Assembly (NCBI GenBank): GCA_002118135.1
Contig: BDIU01000126.1
Span: 248,001-312,000 of the forward strand
Source: Trebouxia sp. TZW2008
Taxonomy: Eukaryota; Chlorophyta; Trebouxiophyceae; Trebouxiales; Trebouxiaceae
Length of the DNA: 64,000 bases
Direction of reading: 5' to 3'
This document shows positions 10,761-22,700 of the stretch, piece by piece (within the stretch, counting starts at the first letter, position 1; each line of letters starts with the position of its first letter). Under the pieces are notes generated by a model. The model did no database searches and was not told where the DNA came from. It saw only the letters and a program-made list of their open reading frames with translations. The position numbers and the translations under genes were made by a program.

Positions 10761-13700
10761 ATGTATGGGGAGGTTGCTACACGAGAAGTCGCTGTAGCTC
10801 CGCTGCACGCCTCTGTTGCCGAACCGGTGAGCTTTTGACACACCACGTCTTTCGGCATGCCTTGCCTCCCATTGCTCTGCATCAAAGTAAGCACTGACTC
10901 TGCCCTACGGCATGCAGATCTCATGCTTGCAGTTCAGTGCGGGCCTGGAGGTCATTTGGGCAGGTACGAGCTCTTGAAGCAACATGAAGTGCAGCGCTGC
11001 GCAAATGCAACAGCGCCTTGTTTGTTATTTGCGCAGGCTCAGCCACAGGCGGGCTGTACACTTTGCAATGCCAGGCAGCTTTGCAGCGCTATGCATGTGT
11101 GCAAGCTCATGAAGGCAGAGTGCACGACATGTGTGCTGTTGGGGATGGTGTTTTGTCCTTGTCTAGTGATAGGTGGCGCCATCATGCTGCTGGTGGCATG
11201 TGCAAGCTCACATACATGGATCCCTCGGTACATTGTCAACCCATCGGTGTGACTGATGTATGTATGTATGTATGTATGTATGTATGTATGTATGTATGTA
11301 TGTATGTATGTATGTATTCATGCTGCCCCAGCATGACACATGTGTCTTTCACCATCTGCACGTGCCTTTGCGTGTCATGTGAGCATGATACCTAAGTAAC
11401 ATCACCCTTCCGACGCAAATGCATTCTCCTAAGGCATGCTGGCATGATGCCTTTGCAAGTCATCAGACATCTGGAAGCCAAGCAAGCACAGCCCTCTATG
11501 CACGCCTGCGAAAGTCAAGGCAAACTCGCTTGAGCACCAAGCCTGCTTTCAGGTGACAGACCTGGCAGCATGTGAGTTCGAACCAGGGAGCGCGTCACGT
11601 GTGATGCTCGGCAGGGAGGGTGGAGGCATGATTGTGTATGACCTGGATGCTCAGCAAGTCTCAGCCAAGGTACAGTGTGCATGCATGCCATCCTTGCCTC
11701 CAGTGAGCAGTTCCAAGCAAGCTACAGCTACGTTGCATGACATCTTCGTGTCAATGCATGGACTGCAAACACTTGACTTACTGAGCTTGCACCCTACATT
11801 CTGCAAAGCTGCTGGTGGAAAGCGTTGTTAGCTGACTGCCCCTTGCCCTTCAACAACAGGCTTTGTTGTCTGTACCCCACAGCCTGTGCACAAGTGTGCC
11901 TGAAGCATGTTCCTGCTGCCTCTGTATGCACTGCAGGCTTGACTGTTGCATGAGACCATTTGCCACGTGACAACCCAACGGCCAGCTTGCAAAGGCTCAG
12001 TAGTCGAGAAGCACTCTTGGCCATAGCTCGTGTGTGAAGGCAATGCCCTTGCACGATAAAGACTGAAAGCACAGTCCACAAAAGGGCAGCCAGCAGCACG
12101 CCAGAATCCAGTGGCAGGGCTAGTTAATAACATAGGCATTCAGAGCTACAGCACCTGCATTGAAGTTGCCATTAAGATTGTCAATTGCGCGTGTTGTATG
12201 CGGGCAGTGTGCATTGCAAGTGCGATCCAGGCTGAAAGCAGCTTTGTTGCATTCAGGCGGAGGTGGAGGGCGGGGTGCTAGTGATGAGGGCTCCTGCGGG
12301 ACGGGGTTTGGTGGCCATTGGCAATGCTGCTGGACAGCTGGTACTGGCAGACCCTAGAGCAGGTACTTTGCATACCGACTCAAGGCAAAAGCAACAATGA
12401 CAGTTCAAAGACTGACTCAGAAAGACTGAAAAAGTAGTCAAGTGAAGGAACAGGGGATCCACCCCTTGCATTGCCTGCATGGCGCTGTCTCAGACTCAGA
12501 GCTGATTGTCATTCTGCTCAGAGACCCCAATGCAAGGCTGATCATCACTTTGCTTTGAGACTGCAATGCAAGGCTGCTCAGTAGATTATTTTGACACTGC
12601 AATGTAAGGCTGCTCATCAGCCTGGTCACAGAGTGCATGGATCAGGGTACAAGGTGGAGCACACAGTGACATTTCACTCAGAAAGCCTGCAGGTTTTTCA
12701 TCATTTTCTTTGCAGCAGGAACACTCTCAGATTGTGTGAAAGCTTGAGTACAAAGCATTCAGAATCGTTATTGAAGTGTCAAAGACTGCTTATCGAGTGC
12801 CGGATGCAGGATACACGATGAATCACACGGTGAACGCTCACTTAGGAGGGCTGGAGCCTCTTTCCTTGCTTCAATTACAGCAGGAAAGACATCGAACCCT
12901 GTCAAAGCAGTAGCACAGAAGCTTTAAAGAAATGTGAAAGACTGCTTACAAATTGCATGGTTCAGGATACAAGGTGGAGCATACGGTGACAGCTCACTCT
13001 GGAGGGCTGGAAGCCTTAGACGCTCGAGGCAACTTCCTGGCCACCTGTGGGTACGGCATGCGTTTGGGCCAGGTGGCCCTGGACAACACGGTTAAGGTGA
13101 TCCCCACAACCTTACTGGAACAGCATCAAGTTGCTTTCTGATGACCCCCACGGCTTTCTGAAACAACACTACTGCCTTCTGGCAGAATCTTGCTGCCTCC
13201 TGAAACAGCATCATTGCAGTATACAGCTTGTAGTATCAGCTTGTATGATGAGTCTGTCAGCTGTTTGGGTGATCTCAGAGGGTTTGCATGCTGTACTGCT
13301 GGTCATGCTTGCACTGTCTCCTGGTCACTGTGGGCTCAATGACAAGTAAAGAGAATATCGAGGCAGGATGACCAAGGCAGTCTCTTTATCTGTCGTTCAG
13401 TCCAGAGTGAACGGGAGGCAGGTCAAGCAAGATCTGTAGTAGTCTGTGCAACCCCTCTGTGACCTTCCAAAAAGGCTGAAAATCATTCTTTGATTGATTG
13501 ACTTGAGCTGCAGCTGACTGCTGTCTCCATGTGTGCATGCTGGCTGCACAAACGAATCACAGTCAACAGGGCACATCAAATGAGTCACCAAAACCAAGTT
13601 ACGTTTCAAGCTACTGATTTATGTCCCTTCCAAGTGCCATGTCGTTTACAATGGCCATGCTCCAGCATCAAAAGGTGCAACGTTTTCTGAACTGCTGATA

Positions 13701-16700
13701 ATTCGAATCTGCCATGTACATCTCAAATGTTGTCTGCAGTTTGTTGACCTGAGCTTGACCATGTCAGCCACGACCTCGTAGACAAATTTTACCGACAGTG
13801 TAACCGGGCGGCAGTTGTGAGAAAACCTTTTGGCGGGTGTATGCAAGGCCTTTAGCCTGAAGGCTGATGAACACAGTGCCTCTCCAGTCTGGGCCTAGCC
13901 TGCTGCAGCCCCACATGCGGTTCACAGCGGTCATGATAAAGCCTAGAGCATTATCTTGAGCTATACACTTCGTAGATACAATGCTTGACATGTGTGGTTC
14001 AGGTGTCTGACCTGAATCTGTTCCAAGGCTGCTGAAAACAGTCCTCTTCCGCCCTGGGCCCAGGGCCCAGCCTGCTGCGCTTTTACATTGCAACTGGCTC
14101 GTCATTCACACAAAAATCATGAATTAATAAGTGATAATGAATGGTGATTAGTAATAAGGTGTTTGACCTCAGATCTGTCATGAGGCTGCTGAACACAGTG
14201 CCCTTCCGGCCTGGGCTCAGCCTGCTATGTTGCAAAAGGCTTGCCACTCATAATGGATATCATCAACCATCAAGTAATTTTTTTTGAGATCTGTCCTGAG
14301 GCTGCTGAACACAGTGCCCTTCCGGCATGGGCCCAGCCTGCAAAGGCTCCTCATCTCAAAGCCACCCTCAGTTGTAGTTCAGAAAGCCGCAAACAAGCTT
14401 TCGTTGGTGCCTTGCAGGATTTTGACCTGAGATCTGTCCCAGGCTGCTGAACACAGTGCCCTTCCGACCTGGGCCCAGCCTGCAAAGGCTCCTCATCTCA
14501 AAGCCACCCTCAGTTGTAGTTCAGGAAGCCGCAAACAAGCTTGCATTGATGCCTTGCAGGTGTCTGACCTCAGGTGTGCTCCAAGGCTGCTGGGCACTGA
14601 GCCCTTCCGGCTTGGGCCCAGCCTGCTGCGCTTCCACAGCAAACGTGCTTTGTCGTTCACAATGAATATCATCAATCAACAATCATCATCCACTATCATC
14701 AACCAACAGGTGATGCTTTGCAGGTGTTTGACCTCAGGTCTGCTCCAAGGCTGCTGAACACCGTGCCCTTCCGGCCTGGGCCCAGCCTGCTGCGCTTCCA
14801 CCCTAAATTCTCCAGCACCCTGCTCATTGGCAGCGAGGCCGGCATCTTCACCCTCTCTGACATCCAAGGCACTGCGCCTGGACCCACATACCAGGTGAAA
14901 CTACAGCATTTCACTGGTTTTGCACAAGCAACGGTGCTTTTACCTGCTTGCATGATACAATGAGGTGGTGATGGAGAACTCAGATTTTGAGTGTTGCGAT
15001 TATCAAGCTCAAGGCACGCTGTGCAAATTGCTTTGATTGATACCTCGGCAGGTGATCAGCATACACTTGAAGGACGCCTGTAGTCATCAAATCAGTTGAA
15101 ACAGCACATTGAGCCTGAGGTCATTTAGCCAAGCCGGATCACGCACAATCCTGGCCTCTCTCTGTCTGCAGATCAAGACAGAGGGTGATGCGGTGACAAG
15201 CTGTGCCTTTTCCAGCAGTGGGGAGATGATGGGCTCCGGGGGTAGTGGAGGGTACACCCAGCTGTGGGCCATCATTGCTACTCGTAGGGTCAACACAACC
15301 TCCCACACCCTGGAATTCCCTGACCCCTGTTGACAAGTCACATCACTTACAATCAACGGCTGATTCTTGACTGCAGATCGACACCGAAGGGGATGCAGTG
15401 ACAAGTTGTGCCTTTTCCAGCAGTGGGGAGATGATGGCTTTTGGGGGCAGTGGGGGGTTCACCCACCTGTGGGCCACCAGTGCTACTCCTAGGGTCAACA
15501 TGGCCTCCCACCCCCTGGAGTTCCCCAACCCCCCATCCAAGCCCCCCAGGCTCAATGAGCAGGACTCCTTCGCCTTACCCTTTCCCTATGGACTGACTCA
15601 GGCATGCACACGAACACCTCAAACGTAATGAAAATATATAACCATGTACAATGTATGAATTGGTATGAACACCTGTTGGCCACCAGTGCTACTGCTAAGG
15701 TCAACATGCCCTCCCACCCCCTGGAGTTTTGCCCCCCGCCCCAATACCAAAACCCGAGGCTCGACGAGCAGGACCCCTTTGCCTCACCCTTTCCCTATGG
15801 AGCAACTCAGGCATGCACCTCAGTGGATGGCGCATGATACTCACATGGGCAGTGCTGCACCTGGTGGTAATTATATGACAATTGCTACATGTGCTGGTGC
15901 AAGTGCGAATGCCACGCGTGGAATACATCCCGTCTTGACAGGCCAAGTCACCCTGCAGACCTTGTCGCATGCCTTCACGGCAAACACCCAAAGAGTTCTG
16001 GCTGTCGCAGGCTGGCTTACCTAGCTGTCTTGCACACTGCTGTCTGTGGCTTCTGTGAGCAAAACCTGCTGAAAGTCTCACTAGCTAGGCTCGCAAGGAG
16101 CTAATGCTGTGTCATCATTGCTCTGTAGTTTGTCCCACAGAAGCTTCCCAAAGCAAACCCCTGTGTACTGGCAAAATACCCTGACTTCAACAAAGCCAAG
16201 CATCCTTCACGCTGCACCAACACATCTCTGTACCTGTAAGAAAGGTAATTGCACTTGTGCTGAAGTTTTGGGCCACATTTGCCCATCAAGTTTTGTGACC
16301 CCTCCTTGTGCATCACTTTGTTCCTAATCCTGACAACTGTCAATCAAGTCAACAATTGGAATACGCTGCTGATGCAGTCCAAGCTGCTGTCAGGCTCCCC
16401 CTTCCCAGCACCCATGCAAATGCGGCAGCCTATGCATACGCGGGAGCTGTTACGGTATTCTAGGTCGTTTCATAGATGAATGCTGTTGATGCAGTCCAAG
16501 CTGCTGTCAGACTTCTCCTTCCCAGCACCCATGCACATGCGGCAGCCTCCGCGCATTGTGCCTGCGTCACTATTGAAGGAGGTGCGGCAGGTGGAGTTTG
16601 TGGGGTACGTGGCCAACCCAAAGTTCAGGAGGGGGGCGCCCCCAGGGGAAGCCACCAAGGCGGTGGCAGCCATGAGGAACATGCGGCAGCAGCCTAAACA

Positions 16701-19700
16701 GGCAACACCTAGCCCACTGACTCTCCGTGCCAGGTCAGCAACCTGGCTCAACAGCTGTGCCTGTACAGTGCTTCCTATTCATAATGACTGCTTTGCTTCC
16801 CTGTCCTCACATCCGATTGTCCTTATTCAGAGGTGCCACTGCAGCCAGACTCCAGTGATTGATTACCTGTTGCATTGTTCTTTCATCGAGAATGTCCTTA
16901 CATCAAGTAGCCTGACAAAGAGGAGTTACTGTACAGTATAGATCAGTGTTACCCCAAACATGAGCCCAAGAATCTATTTGCGGATGTAGTTGGGTGAGCA
17001 GGCACACAAGCGGCCTTCATGCTGATGTGTGGCTTAGCATGAATCAGCATACCAAGTGTGTACCCTGAGGAGGTGGTCAGTGATGCTGGGACTTCCCACA
17101 GTGCACAATCATTTGTCACAGTGCATTCAAAGGCGCTAAGCATGTTGTTCCTGCATTGAAGGCAAACTTACAGCTGCATCAGCGGATTTGGCTGAGTCAT
17201 GAGCTTGACATTGCAAAACACTCCCTGCTGAATACCAATGACACCTATGTGTCAGGCCAGATTCTGAGAGGAACCGTCCCGGCAGAAGGGCCCCAAGGGC
17301 TCCACATGGCTTCCCAGCCAATATTAGGTGCATGGTTATCTTGCACTGCCTAGAACAAGCCCCTGATCTTTGGCGATGAGTGATGTCTACGTAACATCAA
17401 AACCCATCCTGCCCAAGCCACAATCCCCTCGACCTGATACATGCTTAGCAGGACAGGGCCGGACTCTGAGAGGGGCAGTCCCCGACAGAAGGGCCCCAAC
17501 GTGGCTTCCCAGCAATTGCCTTTTGCAGAGAATGCATGTGCATCGACAGGCAAGCCTCAGACAGGCAGATGCAATTTGGCATGCAACCTGTCAACAAGCC
17601 CGAGCCCTAACATGATCTGTGTGTAGCCGGACAGGGCTGGACTTTGAGAGGGGCAGTCCCCACAAGAAGGGCCCAACATGGCTTCCCAGCAATTGTCTTT
17701 TGCAGAGAGTGCATGTGCATTGACAGGCGGGCCTCAGATAGGCAGATGCATTTTGACGTGTGACCTGTCAACAAGCCCGAGCCCTAACATGATCTGTGTG
17801 TGGCAGGACAGGGCCAGACTCTGAGAGGGGCAGTCCCAGGCAGAAGGGCCCCAAGGGCTCAACATGGCTCCCCAGCCGATACAGGCTGCAAAGGGTGCAT
17901 GTCCACCGCCAGGCAGGACTCAGATGGGCAGACGAATTTGACTTTAGCTTCTACAACCGGACACGCTTTGCTGGGCTGGAGAACGGCGTGGCCAACTGCT
18001 ATGTCAACTCCTTGGTGCAGGTCAGCCTCGATTCATAATCGTCGTGGTGGTGGGGTTGCGTGAGCTGCAATCTCCATGGCTGACATTCATTGTCTGACTT
18101 GAAAGCGCAAAAAGCTGTTACTCTGCGTTCAAGGAGCATAGCTTCTCTGCTTGTGCTGCTATAACACTGTAAGCAAATGATGTGCTCTGGGTGTCTGTGT
18201 CCTCTGTTCCTTTGAAGCAAATCTGAGTGGCCATGTCTTCTAGTGTCAATATGCAAAGCTTGCTATTTTGCAGCTTTGCGCCATCCTGACCGATCTGCAT
18301 GCAATCATCTTCATGGACATCACTTACATGCTTGCTGGTGATGCTCATTGACCCTGCTATGGCATGCAGGTGCTGTTTTTCATACCTGCTGTGAGGAGGG
18401 CAATGCTGTCCATCACGCCTGACCCCGACAAGGAATTCAGCCTGTCTTGCGAGATGTCTCTGCTGTTCCGCATGCTGTACACCGCACGGGGCAGCGTCTG
18501 CCAGGCCAGCAACCTCTTCAGGTGTGGCATTCTTGGCAGCAGTCTTATTCTGGCTGATGAGTACAAGTGACCCCACAGCCCGTTGCAGAATGACCACGCA
18601 AATATGTTGTGCGAGATGTCCCTGCTGTTCTGTATGCTGTACACTGCCTGGGGCAGCGTCTGCCAGGCCAGCAACCTTTTCAGGTGTGGCGCTCTAGGCA
18701 GTAGTCATATTGCCTGTGGCTGATGCATACAGCTGACCTTGCAGACATGCCTGTCCTTGGCAGAAAGATTATTGTACGATGTTGTGCAAGATGTCCCTGC
18801 TGTTCTGCATGCTGTACATTGCATGGGGTAACATCTGCCAGGCCAGCAACCTCTTCAGGTGTGGTATTCTTGGCGGAAGTCATATTGCCCGTGGTTGATG
18901 AGTGCAGGTGACCCCACAGCATGGGCGTTTGAAGTTGCCAAAGGATTGTAGAACTATGTCATGTGATATGTCGCTGCTGCTCTGCATGCTGTACTCTGCC
19001 CCGGGCAGCGTCTGCCAGGCAAGCAACCTCTTCAGATCGCCCAACACCCATGCTTGCTCTTTGCAACCCTATGCAGCTCTTCATCATTGCTGTCAGAGAA
19101 AGATGTACTGCAGGGCATTGAGGCAGAACAAAGAGGCAGCAGCACTGGGCTTGCTGGAGAGTCACGCTCAGCAAGGCCCAAGGGATAAAGATATTGAGGT
19201 ACAGCAGGATGCCCATGCTTCCTTCTTGTCTTGGGTGACAAAGCAGAATTTTCGTTACATTACAACAATTTTCAATATTGCTAGCTGCATCAAAGATGCT
19301 GCCAACGGTGATGTCTGCAAGTGAGTTTAAGAACAGCAACTTAGGCTTGGCAACAAGCGTACATAGCTCTCACGCACATCTGTCTGGTGTCAATGCATGC
19401 AGCAACTGCACAAAGCAACAAAGTATTCAGCTGCATGCCTTGCGCAGGCCGTTGCCTCTGTTCACACCTGTGACCACGCTATCGACCACATTAACACTGT
19501 CATCACAATCAATTGTTCACATACACCTTTCAACCATAAAACCAAACTTGTTGTGGCAAGCAGGTAGAAACACAGAAGGACCAATCTCTGCGGCGCCGCA
19601 TCCAGTCTCTGCAGTGCTTCCTGTTTGAGCAGCTGCATCGTGAGCTCACCCACACCCCACCACCTTCCCAAGACCCCCCTGGACCCCCAAAGGGCACTCT

Positions 19701-22700
19701 ACCACCCTCCATGGACCCTGGCATTGACAACTCAGCAAGCATGGCAGGCACTGCACAGCAGTCTGCTGCAGCCAAGGCTGAAGACAAACAGTCCAGCACA
19801 CAGGACGGTTCCAAACAGCTGCCAGGGAGTGATGCATCCTTAGATGATCTACCTCTTGAGGGTTCAACAAATTCTCAGCGGCAAGCCTCTTCAGAGGCCC
19901 AGACAGGAATGATCCCAAGCAGTCAGCCGACCTTGCAGCAGTCCTCTGTAGCAGAAGGTACTACAGAGCAGCAGCAAGGGGCAGAGGGCAGCTTGAAGCA
20001 AGAAGAAAAAGGAAGGGAAGCAACTTCAAGCCAGCAACCAGGGGCAGAAGGCGTTTCTGGGCAGCAGCAAGGGGCAGAGGGCGCTTCAGGGCAGCAGCTC
20101 GAGGCAGAGGGCAATTCCCAGCAAGAGGAAGATGGAGGGAAGGCAAGTTCAAGCAGTCAGCATCCAAATGACCCAGTTGCAAGCAGCAGGAGTACTGTCA
20201 TTGATGCCACCTTCGGCATTGGAGTGCGTCAAAGGACGAAGATTGCAAGTGGCAGCCAGCCTGACAAGTTCAGAGAGCACAAATCCTTTCAGGTAATTCT
20301 ATGCGCACACACACTGTTGCTTGCAAATGAAGTACTGTCATTGATGCCACCTTTGGCATAGGGGTGCATCAAAGGACCAAGATTGCAAGTGGCAGCCAGC
20401 CTGACAAGTTCAGGAAGCGCAAATCCTTTCAGGTATGCACACACATTGTTGCTTGCAAGTTGGAATACTGTCATTGATGCCAAGTTTGGCTTGGGAGTAT
20501 GTCAAAGGTCCAGGTTGCAGGCGGCAGCCAGCCTGACAAGTTCAGGGAGCACAAGTCCTTCCAGGTATGCAGGCGCACTACCCAGCACTACCCAGCATGA
20601 AGCTATGCTTCTGCTATTGCGCTGTGCAAGGACTGTCTGTGACCTCAAGAAGCTGGCAGGGCACACAAGCTCATAATGCGCCACACTCTTGCCTCCAAAG
20701 CTGCCTAAGTCTGCAATTATTGGACAGGGCTGTTGCTGTCAACCATCAGGGGAGCATTGCAGATGACATCCTGTCAGTTGTCATAGGACTTGCAAATTGT
20801 TCAGGACACAAGCAGCATTTAAGCACGCTGAAAACGTTATTTCTGCAGAGGTCCATGTGGCGACTGTAATCACGTCAGGTGTCTCGTCTAGGTGCCATGA
20901 AACGACCTCACAGAATCTTGCTGACCCACTGCACTTTGACTGGTGCAACGTATGACTTGAAAGGACTCTGCCATCAAAGACTTCCAGATCTCATTGACAT
21001 GCTATGCATGTTGGGCTTTACAGCAGTCTGAGTTCTTGAATTTCTGTTCTGCGACATGTAGGTGGAGCTACATTACCCTCCAGCAAAGGACAGGCCACCA
21101 CTGCCAATTCACAGCACCACTGGTGAAGCAATATCAGAGCCTGACTGCACTCTCAAGTTCTTGAAATGCCTACTCTGTAGCACACAGGTGGAGCTACATT
21201 ACCCTCCAGCAAAAGACAGGCCACTGCAAACTCACAGCTACCACTGATGGGGCACAATCAGACCCTGACTGCATTCTCAAGTTCTTCAAATGCCTACTCT
21301 GTAACTCACAGGTGAAGCTATGTTACCGTCCAGCAAAAGACAGGCCGCTGCAGACTCACAGCTACCACTGATGGGGCACAAACAGAGCCTGACTGCACTC
21401 TCAAGTTCTTCAAATGCCTACTATGTAGCACACAGGTGGAGCTACATTACCCTCCAGCAAAGGACAGGCCACTGCAGACTTTCTCAAGTTCTGAAAATGT
21501 CTACGCTGCGACATGTAGGTGGAGCTACATTACCCTCCAGCAAAGGACAGGCCGCCACTGCCAACTCACACCACTCCTGACGGGGCACAATCAGAGCCTG
21601 TCCCTGGTCCCAAAGGCAAGCGCCCCTGCTTCTGTCATGTGCTGGCTCGCTCCCTCAAGCCTCAAGCTGAGCTGCGAGCCTGGTTCAATGAGCAGCTAGG
21701 GTATCAGCCAGTGCAGCAAATCAGGATCCCTCTCAATATGCCAAATGTAAGCCTGCATGTCTTTGGGAGACTTCGTAAATGTCCCCCTGAGATAACTGCT
21801 CTCAAAGTTCAAGTGTTATTTGCTCATTCATATTTAAAGCAGGTTGTGATGTTGCAGCACACTGCGATGTCGCTCGACATGCCTAATGTAGGCCTGCATG
21901 CTATGTCTCAATGGTCGCCCCAAAGTGTTTTCCAATAGCTCAGAGCAGATGGTTAGTGATAAATGGGTTGCTGTTTCAAGTTCAGCTTGGTTGCTTTTGG
22001 ACATTTATCTCAGGTTGGATTGCTTACAGCCTCACCCATCATCAGCTGTTGCTGTCAAGTGATGCACTCACAGAACAGCATACATGGCATACATGGCTGC
22101 GACATTGGCAAAGGTGTATGTTTGTGCGCTCTGGCTCCCAGCAAGATGTGCCCTCATCTGCATTGTGGGCAGAGAGCAGACAGGATAGTCGGGTCAAAGG
22201 TTCAAACCCTCCAGGTCGATTTAGGAAGATCTGGAATGACATTGTTTTGTCTGACTTCCAAAACCTGAGCATCAGACGTCCCTACAAAGACGCTCAGAAC
22301 AAGCTTTGCCTGGCGAGACAGGACTTGGGCCACACACACCTAGCACATGGGCTGGAATGTGTAAGTGTTATTGATACTGTTATTGAACAGGATGGCAAAC
22401 CAGAGTTGCTGGCGGCTGTGCATTCAGCAAGCAGCATGTTTGAAGTTGCATGGCCTGCCACTTCAAACAAGCCACCTGCTGCCTGCACATCTACCAAGGA
22501 CTTCTAGCCTGTGTCTGTGATGCATCACCAGCACCACATGCAGCGCTTGGCTCAACACATGGGATTGGGACATGTTGCAGTGCAAGCATTAGGCCAAACA
22601 AGGGTATCAGTTGATGAGATTGATTCCAGAGTGAGTCTTTTGCCAATACAACGGCCATTACTGCTGCAGCTATTGCAAGTGTCTACAACAGGACAAGACA

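Noticed and set aside
13835..14660. Exon 7 copies as mutually exclusive alternative exons
   Set aside because: They are partial, lack the exon's end and donor, and have lost the frame in most copies.
15377..15835. The third copy (15665-15835) as the real PAN2 exon 8
   Set aside because: It lacks the first half of the exon and any acceptor. Only the middle copy is complete and fits phase 0 on both sides.
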